The notes: generated by a model not told the origin, from the sequence alone. DNA of 64,000 nt from Platanthera guangdongensis (GCA_039583875.1 CM077164.1:65689628-65753627), one strand, 5' to 3'; positions 10,223 through 23,006 are shown, numbered from the stretch's first letter. Program-made: numbers and translations.

Positions 10223-12168
10223 TGAAAGAAATTGTACCTAATCACCAAGAGGGGGGGCGGGGGGTGAATAGGTGACCTTAATCTTTTTAAACTTTTAGGC
10301 AGAATTAATCACAGAATTCATAAAACTTTAAACAGCAAACACAGAATCAGTCACACAAAGAGTACACACGGTTTTTATAGTGGTTCCCCAAGGTCTGGGT
10401 ACATCCACTTTCCCTCTTTGCCTATCTAGTAGTGTACTAGATTCGGCCAAACTTCTCCACTACTCAGATCCTCAGATCTTACAGCTCAGAACCCCAAACA
10501 GGTTCCTACAACTCAGAGTGATCCCACTCCTACAACTCAGGCACACAGCCCTACCACTCAGTCTTCACAAAGACCTACACTCAGCCTTCAACAAGGCCTA
10601 CACTCAGCCCTCAACAAGGCCTACACTCAGAGAAATGAATCTCCTACACTCAGGCACACAGGCCCTACCACTCAGCCTTTATAATTTCAGGATTACAACT
10701 CAGATCCCTTAGGATCCTACAATAAATTAAAATTACAAAGTATATACCCACAACTCAGAATGAGAGAGAAGAGTTGACTGTTTTCTTGATGAGTTCTTGG
10801 AAGAACTTTGCTGAGATCAACCTCCCTTGGCTTTCTTTAAAGCTTCTTGAATTAGAACACAGTAGGGTTGAAACTCTATGCAGATGATCTTCAATCACTG
10901 CTGACTTAAGAATCAGATCTCAATCTGAAACTTTCTTCACAGCCTGGTTCAACAGCTGTCTTCTTAGAAGGAGCTCTCTCTCTCCAACTTCTTAGATCTT
11001 CACTTGAAGGTATTCTTCTTTTAGTGTTGTTAGATCTTCAATGAATCCAATACTCAATCTTTAATTTATTTTCTGTCGAAGGAGATGGGTCTTTATATAG
11101 ACTTTCTCCAAGGTAACCGGCTGTTCCGGTTTCTAACAACTTTTTGACAGCTCTGACAGTTGCAGTAGATCGGCTGGAATGGCAGCTGTCAAGTCATCCA
11201 GTCACTTCTTGAATTTTCTGTAACTGTCTGAAAGTGTCGATACAGTCAGTCTTTAAGTGTCGACACTGATAGACTAAGTGTCGACACAAGTAGACTACGT
11301 GTCGACACTAGCCTTGTTGGTGTCGACACAACTCCTTGTGTTGTTGTATCTGTATCTCGACACAGCTTCTTCTGAATTTGTCGACACTGATTCTGTGTGT
11401 CTACACAAGCCTTCTGTTGAATGTGTCGACACTGATTGAAGGTGTCGACACAAGTACTTCTTCAATACTTTATCTGATTTCTGTTGAGTGTCAACACAAC
11501 TCCTTTGTGTTGACACAAGCCTTCTTGTGTTGAACTTTGTTGAGTGTCGACACATCCCCTTTTTGTGTCGACACATGCCTTCTGTGTTGAAACTTCTGCT
11601 GAGTGTCGACACATCTCCTTGTGTCGACACATGCTTCATGTGTTGATACTTTTGCTGAGTGTCGACACATTTTTCATTATGTCGACACTTGTACTTAAAC
11701 TCTGTTGAAGTTTGCTGAGTGTCGACACAGCCTCCTAGTGTCGACACTTGTACTTGAACTTTGTTGATGTTTTGCTGAGTGTCGACACAGCCTCCTAGTG
11801 TCGACACTTTTGATGTCGACAAAGTTCCTCTGGGTGTCGACACTGATTCTTTAGACATTTCTTCATTGTGTGTCGACACTGCCTGTATGTGTCGACACTT
11901 ATCTTCTGGTGTCGACTCTGCATCCCTTGTGTCGACACAACTACTCCAAGTGTCGACACTGCTTCTCTAGGTGTCGACACAAGCCCTCTTAAGTGTCGAC
12001 ACTTTTCTTCTGGGTGTCGACACATGGACTTAGAAACTTTTAAGCTTTCCCTGCAATTACTTAACCTGCACACATCAACTCAAAAACACATCAAATACAC
12101 CATGATGTATATCATTGAGTAGGGTGAGGCTTCTTCAAATCAGGTACATATTTCCAATGTACCCAACA
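10223..12168 (-). repeat. 3' LTR of element B
   Basis: On the minus strand it runs TGTTGGGTACAT to ATTTCTTTCA, 1,946 bp. It contains the GTGTCGACAC array (11233-12023), TATATAAAG (11092-11100), the R-U5 hairpin string (about 10430-10740) and a CACC/GGTG hairpin with a C-rich loop (6 C, G, 7 C). Compared with the right LTR it has an extra hairpin-string unit and scattered differences, so insertion is not very recent. Confidence 0.94.
11233..12023. repeat. GTGTCGACAC array in 3' LTR of B
   Basis: Dozens of TGTCGACA words, mostly in the 10-bp palindrome GTGTCGACAC, spaced about 10-40 bp apart across 790 bp. Variants TGTCAACA and TGTTGACA are mixed in, as expected of CpG decay. All reading frames through it give Val-Asp-Thr, Cys-Arg-His or Val-Ser-Thr repeats that are artefacts. 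Confidence 0.94.
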
Positions 12169-12182
12169 ATCTCCCCCTATTT
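12169..12182 (-). other. Polypurine tract of element B
   Basis: On the minus strand AAATAGGGGGAGAT abuts the 3' LTR. The identical tract lies before the 3' LTRs of C and D. It primes plus-strand DNA synthesis. The 260 bp between it and the third ORF hold no clear feature. Confidence 0.88.
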
Positions 12183-12443
12183 GGAGAAGTCATAACCCTT
12201 AGTCAATGATATACACCATACATAACAAATTCACAGTATGATGTAAAACAATATTAAATGACAGGGTAAGTACATAAACACGTATAAACAAAACATGTAT
12301 ACACAAATATCTCAGAACAGTAATGTAATAGATTTAACACATATCACATTGTTCTAACAACTTCAACATTTTCATTATTCAAAAGTTTACAGAAAGTTGA
12401 ATGCAACTGATTACACATAGTATACTTAAGAAAAATTTCTATC

Positions 12444-15271
12444 CTAAGTCAGCTCAGGCTCCTTGATAACTATGCCCTTTCCAGATTGAATCTTTGCTTG
12501 AACTTGAGCTTCAGTGTCATCAGTAGCAGCAGGCTTCTTCCCTTTAAGATTTTTCTTTTTCTACTCTTCAGCCTTGATCTTCTGCCTTTCAAAATAATGA
12601 TAAGGCTTTGGGAAGTACTTGCTAGGCTCCTGTGCAGTAGGAGGTAGCTTTCCCATCTTAGCATTTCTTCTATATTGAACAATAGCCTCGTGTCTGTTCT
12701 CATGTTTCCTCCACTCTTGTTCAGAGTACCATTTGCCTCTATCCAGAATATTATCTTTAGCAGCCTTCCAAGCAGTCAAAATGATATTCCTGGAGGTGGG
12801 GCTCCATTGTTCAAAATCAGGCCTTAACTCAACTTGCTCTCTGAATCTTTTCTTAGACAACTGAGCTTCTTGTTCCTTTAACAAGGCCTCTTGCTCTTTG
12901 AGTATTGCCTCTGGCACTGGTTGAACTACTTTCTCTATAATGACATTCTGATTTCCCTCAGGAGGACTATACATTGACTGTATATCTTGATGTATCATAT
13001 CAAAGTCTGGTGGAGGGTATATTACTTGAGCCACTTCAGCTTGCTCCACTCCAAGATATGCAGGATTGATTTCAGACTCTGCAATATTGTCATCATCACA
13101 TAAGGGTGGATATCCAAGGGTGGCTCTGATGGAATTTGAAATCCACTTTGCATGATCAGAGCCTGCCTGGACTAATACCCTCTCCCCCTTTATGACTTCT
13201 CTCTCAATGTGATCCGTCAGATCAACTTTCTGGAACCTTATTTGTGCATTCAGATAGTTTACTCCATCCTTATAGAAAGGTTTCAACCTTTGGAGCTTTT
13301 CAGTTACATTCTTCTGAGAGTCTTCATTAGCAGTTTTAACAGCAGTTAGGCTCTCTTGCAATTCTTTGTCAAATTCAGCCTTGGCAGTAGCACTTGCTGT
13401 AGTCTGAGCAGTAGCTATATTTTTCATTTCAGTTACTATTGCATTATGTGAAGCAGTCAAATTATCATTCATTCTTATCTGGTTCTCTAGGACATAGCCT
13501 TGCTTCACTTCTAGCTCATCAAGTTTTGTCTTTAGTTTCTCTTGATGTGTGGCCAGATAGACTACTACATTTCCTCCCTTATGGAAGCAGTTAGTCGTTT
13601 CTTTCTTGTTAAGATTTACTTCAAATCTGATAGACTTGATGTCTTGGGCCAGATCAAATTGAAGTGACTTATGCCCTTCATCCACATATTTTTCCAGAGC
13701 TTGTCTTTGCTCATCCAGCTTGATTTGTAAAGCCACCATCAGTGAACTGTAATCAGTAGATGGGGCAGGCTGTGGAGCAATTATTTGTAGGGCTTTCTTA
13801 TAGTTCTGGCTCCTTCTTTTGAAGACTTGGAACTTCCTCTTCTTGGCCCTAACAGTATCTTCATCCTCTAAAGCAGATGTGCTAGCAATATCCACTCTTT
13901 CTTTATGACTAGGAGGTAACTCCTTCTCAGTCCTCTATGATTCCTTAGTATCCTTTGGCTTTTCAGTCTCTTTGCTTGCAGTTTCTTCTATAATCTCCAC
14001 TTGCTCCCCCTCAATATGGATCTCCTCCCCCTCAGCAGCAGCTTTCTCTTTCTCAAAATCTGTTTGTAGAAGATCAGGGAACAACTCCTCTAAGGTAAAT
14101 TCCTGTTGAGGAAGGGCTGGAGAATCTCTTATCTCATCAACCACTTGATCAGCTACAGATGTGTCCTCCATGACAACATCTTGTGGTTGAGGAGTATCTG
14201 TGTGTGCTGATGAACATTAGGTAATGAATCAGACAGAACTTCATCCTCTATAGGGAAATCAAATTGATTAATGTCAGTTATTACCTCTAGTATGGTTTGA
14301 GTAGCTTGTTCACTCTCTAGTGGATTTGGCTCTTCCACAAGTAGAGGCTCCCTCTGGATGGAATCCAGGTGAATTGGGCTTGCTGGTGGTAGCTCCCCCT
14401 GCCTCTGTGCTTCTTTTTGTCTTGCTGGAGACTGACCAGCATTTCCAGTTTCTTCATCATCAGGTGTAAACACTACTTGCTCTTTAGAGCTGCTAGAGGA
14501 TTCTTGAGCCACACTGGTTGTTTTCTTCTTCTTCTGGGGTGTTGTCTTTTCTGGAGTCGGTAGTTCCTTTGTTAGCACCCTATCCCACCTAGAGAAGATT
14601 CTCAAATCCATTCTCCGCATGTGGTTTATTTTTGAACCTGCAGCTTGATTCATTACCTCTGGAATACTTCCAGCAAGGTATAAACTTAGTATTCTTCCCA
14701 GATTGTGCTTCTTCATACTTTCTTTTATCTTCTCAAACACAACTGCAGACCAATCAGTATCAAGTTTAAAGATAATCCTTGTCATCAAACTGAACATATA
14801 AGCTGAAATTCTGTCATGTCCTCCAGGCTTTCTCAAGATGACTTTGCCAACTATCTCAGATAAGAATTTCCCTTGAATGTTCATTCCTTTTTTATTGAAA
14901 ACAGATCCAATTTTCAGATTGGAATCTAGTCCACACCATCTCAATGCTTCTCTAGTCTTAGAAGCAGAAACATCTTCTTCTTCCTGAGTTCTTGGTAGTT
15001 GAAGTACTTTTCTTAGACTTTTAGGAGAGACCTTCACCTTTTCCCCGTGAACTCTTGACTTAATCTTGAGTCCTGATTCATCTAGTGTTGCTGCATTCAG
15101 AAACTCCAGGACCTCCTTCTTCCAGATCTTGATCGGTTCTGAAATAAGAAATTCTAACCCAGTCTCTGCTATTAGGGTTACCACTCCTTTGATTTCAGGT
15201 TCCGCCTCATCAAAGGCATGCTGCACGAGTTCATAACCTTCATTAACATTCTCTTCTAGCTTGGGCGCCAT
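12444..15271 (-). pseudogene. Third ORF (env-like) of element B
   Basis: Start ATG at 15271 (MAPKLEEN), shared with C and D; natural stop at 12444-12446. Domains: conserved N-terminal ~230 residues (GLEFLISEP, KVKVSPKSL, FLSEIVGKV, NLGRILSLYLAGSIPE, NHMRRMDLRIFSRWD); an acidic Ser/Pro/Gln-rich linker; a basic patch AKKRKFQVFKRR resembling a nuclear localisation signal; a long coiled-coil region; and a C-terminal part with KWISNSIRATLGYPP and FEQWSPTSRNI. Lesions: one frameshift near 14200, a stop at 13935 and a stop at 12561. No membrane helix or signal peptide is evident. It sits behind its own array and TATA box. Function unknown; the basic patch points to the nucleus. Confidence 0.85.
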
Positions 15272-15370
15272 TAGGGTTTGAAGAAATTTGAATTTAGAGA
15301 AGAGAGATGTCGACACACAAGTTTTGTCTCAAAACTTTGGTGAGCGTATCGACAAACAATGGAAAAAACC

Positions 15371-15378
15371 TATTTATA
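15371..15378 (-). promoter_or_regulatory. Putative internal TATA box (B)
   Basis: TATAAATA on the minus strand, about 100 bp upstream of the third-ORF ATG at 15271 and downstream of the internal GTCGAC array. The same spacing occurs in C and D. Confidence 0.65.
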
Positions 15379-15424
15379 CCTTTCTAGAGTCGAAGATGAA
15401 AGGGCGCGTCAAAATACTTAAATT

Positions 15425-15760
15425 GTGTCGACATTGTTAAAAAGTGTCGACACTTACTTATAATGTCTCGACAACTATGTGGCGACACAAGTATAGTCGA
15501 CAGAATGTATGTGTCGACACTTGTATATGTGTCGACAGCACTTAGCTCGACATTTAGTCGAGACTTTACTAGACTAATTCTGTGTATAGCTTAAGTGTCG
15601 ACACCACCTTGGATGTGTCGACACCTACACTGCATGTGTCGACACTAATTTACTGAAGTGTCGACACAGACTTCCTAGATGTGTCGACACCATTTCTCTG
15701 AAATGTCGACACCACTTCTATGTGTCGACACAGACAACTCTGTGTGTCGACACCATTTTA
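15425..15760. repeat. Internal GTGTCGACAC array of element B
   Basis: About a dozen TGTCGACA words plus variants (TCTCGACA, AGTCGACA) in 335 bp between the pol stop and the TATA box. Same word as the LTR array of this element. Confidence 0.93.
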
Positions 15761-15782
15761 CTTAGCCAATTTTTTTTGTAAA

Positions 15783-18700
15783 CTATTCTAAGTTTATCAT
15801 CCCTAATTCAATTTTAAATTTATTGAATTTGGTTTCATCTAAGGGCTTAGTATACATGTCAGCTAGCTGATTATCTGTATTAATATATTCTAGTGAAATA
15901 TCTCCTTTTTCCACATGTTCTCTTAGAAAATGGTATTTTATTTCTATGTGCTTAGTCCTACTATGGGAGACAGGATTGTTTGCAATAGAAATATCACTAG
16001 TAGAATCACAAAATAAAGGTGTTCTACTTACTTGAATACCATAATCTTCTAATTGATGTTGTATCCATAGAAGCTGAGCACAGCAACTTCCTGCAGCAAC
16101 ATACTCTGATTCTGCTGTGGAGATAGCCACACTTGTTTGTTTCTTGCTACTCCATGATATCAGCCTTCCACCTAGGAATTGACAGGTACCAGTTGTACTT
16201 TTCCTATCTTTCTTGCAGCCTGCAAAATCTGCATCTGAATAACCTGTCAGTACAAAGTCTCCATTCCTAGGGTACCAAAGGCCTAGATAAGGAGTGCCCT
16301 TAAGATATCTCAAAATTCTTTTGACTGCTGTCAAATGAGATTCTTTAGGGCAAGCTTGGTACCTAGCACAGACACATGTAGAATACATGATATCTGGTCT
16401 ACTAGCAGTCAAATACAATAGGGAGCCAACTATCCCTCTATACAAAGTTTCATCTACAGGTTTCCCTGCATCATCTTTGCATAAAGACATTGTTGACCCC
16501 ATAGGAGTTTTCATGGTAGTGGATGTTTCCATACCATATTTTCTTATCAACTCTAGGGTGAACTTAGACTGGCATATGGATAAACCATCCTCAGTCTGTC
16601 TAACTTGGAGACCCAAGAAGAACTTAAGTTCCCCCATACTACTCATTTCAAATTGTCCTTGCATTAGTTTTGCAAACTTGCTGCAAAGACTACTTTCTGT
16701 AGACCCAAATATGATGTCATCTACATATATTTGGACTAAGATGATCTTGCCTCTGGATTCCCTAAGGAATAGAGTGTTGTCTATTTTCCCCCTTGTGAAT
16801 TTATTCTCAATGAGAAAACTAGACAGGGTCTCATACCAAGCCCTAGGGGCTTGTTTTAACCCATACAATGCCTTCCTAAGTCTATAAACATAATTAGATT
16901 TAGTAGAATCAACAAAACCTGATAGTTGTTCTACATAGACTTCTTCCTTCAGATTTCCATTCAGAAAAGCTGACTTAACATCCATTTGGTATACTTTAAA
17001 CCCTTGATAGGTTGCATAGGCAAGAAACATCCTTATGGCCTCCAGTCTGGCTATTGGAGCAAAAGTTTGATCAAAGTCAATACCTTCTTCCTGCCTATAT
17101 CCCTTAGCAACCAGTCTAGCTTTGTTGTTCACAATAACTCCATGTTCATCCATCTTGTTCCTAAAGATCCACTTAGTTCCTATAATGTTGTGGTCCTTGG
17201 GTTTAGGAACTAGCTCCCAGCCATTGCATCTTTTGAACTTGTTCAGCTCCTCTTGCATAGCCTCAATCCAATGAGGGTCTAGGATTGCTTCTTCAAATTT
17301 CTTTGGCTCTACTTGGGATAGAAAGCTGGAGTAGAGAACTGAACTTAGATTCCTGCTCCTTGTTTGTACCCCTTGTCTGAGATCACCAATAATTTGATTG
17401 GCTGGATGATCTTTTAGATGTCTATTTGCTGGAGGCAGCCTGTCTTCAGGTTGTACACCTTCATTCTCTTCAACTTGCTGAACCCCTTGGTCTTCTTCTG
17501 CATCAGGTGTAACTAGTACTCCCCCTGGACAACAGCCACTATCATCCACTTGCTGACTTGCAGTAGAACCTTCTTCAATAGTAAGCCTGTCCATCTTCTC
17601 AGTCACACCTGTGGAGCTGCAAATACTTCTAGACAATTCGTTGTTAATGAGTCTGGCTTCATCAAAAACTACATGAACAGACTCTTCTACAACTTGAGTA
17701 GTCAAGTTGTAGACCATATAAGCCTTACTGTTGTTGTTGTACCAAACAAAGATCCCCTCTTGGGATTTGGCAGCAAACTTGGTTAAGTAAGACTTACCAT
17801 TGTTAAGTATATAACATTTACAACCAAAGATCCTGAAATAGGATAGATTTGGTTTTCTGCCTTTCACAATCTCATAGGGGGTCTTATTGTGGCTCTTGGT
17901 GATAGTAGCCCTATTAATTACATGACATGCAGTATTTACTGCCTCAGCCCAGAAATATTCAGGGAGAGATGTGCCACTTAACAGGGTTCTACCAGCCTCA
18001 ATCAAGGTTCTATTTTTCCTTTCAGCAATGCCATTTTGCTGAGGTGTTCTTGGTGAAGAAAATTCCTGAAAAATTCCAAATTCTTCACACAGTTTTGTCA
18101 TACTGTCAGACTGAAATTCAGTACCATGGTCACTTCTGATTTTGACCACTGTACTGTCCAATTCATTCTGAATTTGTTTAACAAAGCTGTATAAGATACT
18201 TGGAGTTTTAGATTTCTGTCTAAGGAAGAACACCCAGGAAAACCTTGAGTAGTCATCTACAACCACAAATGTTTAGACCTTCCTACCTAGGCTGTGAACT
18301 GGCATAGGACCAAAGAGATCCATATGCAAGAGGTATAAGCACCTCACAGCATCTTTGTTCTCAATGTCATTAAAGGTGGATCTAGTCTGCTTGCCATTTT
18401 GACAAGCTGAGCATATCTCATTCTTAATACACTTAACCTGAGGACCATTCCTCACTAACTCTTTACTATAGAGTTGACCAATTGTCTTATAGTTAAGATG
18501 GGCTAGCCTCTTGTGCCATTTAACACAATGAGAGACTTTCTCATCAGCTCCAAGACACACAGGAGAAACATTGTTCTCATACATAATGTCTAGACAATAG
18601 ACATTTCTCTTCCTATAACCTGTCAGAATGATCTTTTGATCATTTGACCTCCTGATATGACAACCATCTTTGACAAAAGAGATGTCATATCCTAAATCAC

Positions 18701-18955
18701 TCAGCTGACTTATACTAATGAGGTTGTGTTTCAAACCTTTAACATAGCCACTTGAGTAATTATAATAAGGTTGCTAGAAATGTTACCAAAGCCTTTGATG
18801 ATTTCTTTTTCAGAACCACCAAAGGTGACTTTAGGACCATCCTTGATTGGTGTATAGTCCTTCAGCAATCCCCTAGTTCCAGTCATGTGCCTGGAACATC
18901 AACTGTCCAAGTACCATATTGGGGCATGGCCACTTGGACTCACCTGCAAAATAGA
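15783..18955 (-). pseudogene. pol: pol of element B (protease, integrase, RT, RNase H)
   Basis: Polyprotein for processing, integration and reverse transcription. The open part from 18266 to 15783 is 827 codons: integrase core with SDHGTEF (D46) and NGIAE (E82), the DD35E spacing; reverse transcriptase with [31 protein letters not shown] and YVDD at 16716-16727; RNase H with DADFAG and SRTKHIE. Upstream lies the zinc-binding HKRLAHLN...CSAC part. Lesions: a TAA at 18273-18275 where the family has Tyr; a frameshift near 18740-18770; and the protease motif DSGCSRHMTG (near 18880) with the catalytic Gly codon changed to TGA. The rest is well preserved. Confidence 0.93.
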
Positions 18956-20968
18956 TTACTTAACCTTAGAACCCAAAAACTTCTTGGGTCCTTGGTGCAA
19001 GTTAGTCTGACTCTTGACAAAACTACCTGTAGCTTTTTTAGCAGGCAGTTTGCTACCCATCTTGGCACTGGAATTGTGCCAACAATCTATGACAAAGTGG
19101 CCTACCTTGCCACAACACCAGCACTCAAATCTATTGTACCTTTGTTTAGGTACAACCCTGGCTATTTTGTCTACAGCAGGCTTCTTGTTGAGTACTAGGG
19201 CTTTGCCCTTAGATTTGGACTTGACTGTCCAAGCAGGTTTTGTAAACCCCAATCCAGTTTTACCCTTATGAGGGGCAAACTCATCTATCAAAGGTAGAAC
19301 AGACTTTGGTTTAGAAAAACTTGCTACTATATCTCTCTCTTTCTGAAAACTAATCTCCAGATTTCTGATTTGATCATTTTTAAATGTTATAGTCCCCATC
19401 TGAATAACAGTAATGTGCTTCAGTCTGGCTATTTCATTTAATTTCTGATCAAGCAACTTGTCAAAATCTGTTGCAGCAACTTTAAGACTGGCAATATCCT
19501 TAGCCTGACTCTTGGCCAAGGATTTGCTTTTCTTCAAAGCTTGCAACACTACTCTATATTCATCAATCAACTGATGAATATCTCCTTCAGATTCAGATCC
19601 ACTAACATCACTTGATGATGATGTATCTGAATCTGACTCAGTACTAGAAATTGAACTAACAGAACAATTTTGTACCTGACTTGGTCCAGGCTGATCCTGG
19701 ATTTTGTCTCCTTCTGATAAGGCCATCAGTCCCTGGCACTGATTGTCCTCATGCTCATATATTGAGTTCATTAATTTTATGAACTCATCTTCCTCTTCTT
19801 CAGCAAACAGTCCAATATAAGCTTCAGCTTCTGAATCTGATTCTGAAGATGATATATCAGACAGACTTTTGTCCTTCTTAGCAACAAAGGACCTTTCCTT
19901 TTTGCCCTTGATTTGAGTCTTCTTCTTATCAGTTGACTCTTTCCTCTTCTCTGGACAGTCAGCAACAACATGTCCCTGTCTGTTACAACAATAGCAAACT
20001 ATCTTTGAGGATGTAGTTTTACTTTGCTTGGACTTTCTTCTTTCATTCTTTGATGACTTCTGTGAAGTGGATGGCTTAGACCTCCACTGTTTCTTCTTAA
20101 GAAACTTCTGAAAATGTCTAGTGAAAGCTGCAAAATCTTCATCACTCTCACTGCTTTCAGAATTCTTGCTTTCTAACTCATCTGTCTCAGTCTCAGCAAC
20201 TTTTGGAGGTGGAGATGGAGACTTACTTTTATATTTCCTAGTGGCTTCTGTCTTGAAAGCCACAGCTCTTTCTTTGTGCTCAACTCTGGTAGTCTTCTCT
20301 TCCTCCTTCCAAACCATTAGCTGCATTTCATAAGATAACAGCTTTCCAAATAATGTTGGAGGAGGAATGTTTGCTAATTTGGTCATTTCTCTTATGGAAC
20401 AAATCTTGGTGTCTCAGTCCTTTGTCAAGGATCTCAAGAGCTTATCATTCAATTCATAATTGCTGAACTCTCTTCCATAAGACATCAACTCATTGACTAT
20501 CCTATAGAATTTCTTGTAACACTCAGTTATGCTGTCAGACCTACCTTGTCTGAAGCTTTCATATTCTTGATTTAATAAAGACTTCATGTCTTGTCTTACC
20601 TCTTCTGATCCTTCCATATAGACTATCAGTGTATCCCACATTTCTTTAGAAGTTTTACAGTGAATCAAATTCTGAAATGTTGCATCATCTATTGCACTTA
20701 CTATAATATTCTGGGCCCTCTTGTCCATAGTGGCCAGAATTATCTCATCTTTTGTCATTTCTGAATAATCTTTTGGAGTTCTCTGATTTGCATCTAGCAC
20801 AGAGACTTTCATTGGCACATATGGCCCTTCTTTAACAGTAATGTAAATTCTTGGTCCTGAGGCTTCCATAAAAAGTCTAACCCTTTCTTTCCAAATGCCA
20901 AAAATTTCCTTTCTACAGATTGGCAACTTCATGTATCCTAGCTCTTTGTGATTCTCAATTGAACCAAT
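18956..20968 (-). pseudogene. gag: gag of element B
   Basis: Reads in one frame for about 670 codons with a single internal stop at 20414-20416 (TGA where A and the family have Trp). The original start appears lost: the codon equivalent to the ATG of C at 42658 is ATT at 20966-20968, leaving a Met at 20932. Order: capsid-like region (WKERVRLFMEA, LIHC, FRQG); Lys/Ser-rich linker; knuckle 1 (CYCCNRQGHVVADC); acidic Ser-rich tract; coiled coil; knuckle 2 (CWCCGKVGHFVIDC). Both knuckles have all Cys/His ligands. The TAA at 18956 is in frame with pol. Confidence 0.9.
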
Positions 20969-21043
20969 TTTCTTGATTCTTGATTATACTGATTCTGCCA
21001 ATAGGATCTTTACTCAGACTGTTATGTCCTTTTTGAGTAACCT

Positions 21044-21056
21044 CGCTCTGATACCA
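21044..21056 (-). other. Primer binding site of element B
   Basis: TGGTATCAGAGCG on the minus strand, two bases from the 5' LTR. Matches initiator tRNA-Met except the last base compared with A and C. Confidence 0.9.
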
Positions 21057-21058
21057 CT

Positions 21059-23001
21059 TGAAATAAATTGTACCTTATCACCTAGAGGGGGGGGGGTGAA
21101 TAGGTGACCTTAATCTTTTTAAACTTTTAGGAAGAATTAATCACAGAATTCACAGAACTTTAAACAGCAAACACAGAATCAGTCACACACAGAGTACACA
21201 CAGTTTTTATAGTGGTTTCCCAAGGTCTGGGTACATCCACTTTCCCTCTTCGCCTATCTAGTAGTGTACTAGATTCGGCCAAACTTCTCCACTACTCCTC
21301 AGATCCTCAGATCTTACAGCTCAGAACCCCAAACAAGTTCCTACAACTCAGAGTAATCCCACTCCTACAACTTAAGCACACAGCCCTACCACTCAGTCTT
21401 CACAAAGACCTACACTCAGCCTTCAACAAGGCCTACACTCAGAGAAATGAATCTCCTACACTCAGGCACACAGGCCCTACCACTCAGCCTTTATAATTTC
21501 AGGCTTACAACTCAGATCTCTTAGGATCCTACAAGAAATTAAAATTACAAAGTAAATACCCACAACTCAGAATGAGAGAGAAGAGTTGACTGGTTTCTTG
21601 ATGAGTTCTTGGAAGAACTTTGCTGAGATCAACCTCCCTTGGCTTTCTTCAAAGCTTCTTGAATTAGAACACAGTAGGGTTGAAACTCTATGCAGATGAT
21701 CTTCAATCACTGCTGACTTAAGAATCAGATCTCAATCTGAAACTTTCTTCACAGCCTGGTTCAACAGTTGTCTTATTAGAAGGAGCTCTCTCTCTCTCCA
21801 ACTTCTTAGATCTTCACTTGAAGGTCTTCTTATTTTAGTGTTGTTAGATCTTCAATGAATCCAATACTCAATCTTTAATTTATTTTCTGTCGAAGGAGAA
21901 GGGTCTTTATAAAGACTTTCTCCAAGGTAACCGGCTGTTCCGATTTCTAACAACTTTCTGACAGCTCTGATAGTTGTAGTAGACCGGTTGGAATGGCAGC
22001 TGTCAAGTCATCCAGTCACTTTTTGAATTTTCTATAACTGTCTGAAAGTGTCGAGACAGTCAGTCTTTAAGTGTCGATACTGATAGACTAAGTGTCGACA
22101 CAAGTAGACTAAGTGTCGACACTAGCCTTGTTGGTGTCGACACAACTCCTTGTGTTGTTGTATCTGTATCTCGACACAGCTTCTTCTAAATGTGTCGACA
22201 CTGATTCTGTGTGTCGACACAAGCCTTCTGTTGAATGTGTCGACACTGATTGAAGGTGTCGACACAAGTACTTCTTCAATACTTTATCTGATTTCTGCTG
22301 AGTGTCAACACAACTCCTTTGTGTTGACACAAGCCTTCTTGTGTTGAACTTTGTTGAGTGTCGACACATACCCTTTTTGTGTCGACACATGCTTTCTGTG
22401 TTGAAACTTCTGCTGAGTGTCGACACATCTCCTTGTGTCGACACATGCTTCATGTGTTGATACTTTTGCTGAGTGTCGACATATTTTTCATTATGTCGAC
22501 ACTTGTACTTAAACTCTGTTGAAGTTTGCTGAGTGTCGACACAGCCTCCTAGTGTCGACACTTGTACTTGAACTTTGTTGATGTTTTGCTGAGTGTCGAC
22601 ACAGCCTCCTAGTATCGACACTTTTGATGTCGACAAAGTTCCTCTGGGTGTCGACACTACTTCTAAGTGTCGACACTGATTCTTTAGACATTTCTTCATT
22701 ATGTGTCGACACTGCCTGTATGTGTCGACATTTATCTTCTGGTGTCGACTCTGCATCCCTGGTGTCGACACAACTACTCCAAGTGTCGACACTGCTTCTC
22801 TAGGTGTCGACACAAGCCCTCTTAAGTGTCGACACTTTTCTTCTAGGTGTCGACACATGGACTTAGAAACTTTTAAGCTTTCCCTGTAATTACTTAACCT
22901 GCACACATCAACTCAAAAACACATCAAATACACCATGATGTATATCATTGAGTAGGGTGAGGCTTCTTCATATCAGGTACATATTTCCAATGTACCCAAC
23001 A
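21059..23001 (-). repeat. 5' LTR of element B
   Basis: 1,943 bp, same organisation as 10223-12168: word array (22047-22857), TATA-like TTTATAAAG (about 21906), hairpin string (about 21300-21540) and a C-loop hairpin with a run of 10 C on the minus strand. It ends ACCCAACA (plus sense) next to CTCCT. Confidence 0.94.
22047..22857. repeat. GTGTCGACAC array in 5' LTR of B
   Basis: Counterpart of the left-LTR array, with the same order of words. It carries one extra word unit near 22650-22675 that the left LTR lacks, showing copy-number change inside the array. Confidence 0.93.
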
Positions 23002-23006
23002 CTCCT
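23002..23006. repeat. Target-site duplication of B, right copy
   Basis: CTCCT, identical to 10218-10222. Confidence 0.8.

Larger units (their letters stand above)
10223..23001 (-). mobile_element. Element B: complete Ty1/copia SIRE-like retrotransposon
   Basis: Minus-strand element of 12,779 bp with two LTRs (10223-12168 and 21059-23001), primer site, polypurine tract, gag, pol, an internal word array with TATA box, and a third ORF, flanked by 5-bp duplications CTCCT. It is the most complete copy here: gag has one internal stop, pol a few lesions and the third ORF three. Left flank is the third ORF of A and right flank an Athila-like LTR, so B landed on an existing A/Athila junction. Confidence 0.95.

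Noticed and set aside
10380..10712. ORFs in the R-U5 region of the copia LTRs (also 21212-21496, 42083-42376, 50634-50927, 61416-61640)
   Set aside because: They follow the repeated hairpin-string units and run antisense to the LTR transcript; no domain.
11233..12023. CRISPR-like appearance of repeated words with spacers
   Set aside because: The repeat is only 8-10 bp, spacing is irregular, the host is a plant and the array sits in an LTR.
11295..12122. Long ORFs on both strands rich in Val-Asp-Thr, Cys-Arg-His and Val-Ser-Thr (also at 22109-22906, 40586-41392, 49137-49943, 59931-60658)
   Set aside because: They are frame readings of the GTGTCGACAC array; palindromic words without stops leave all frames open. 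No start context or homologous domain.
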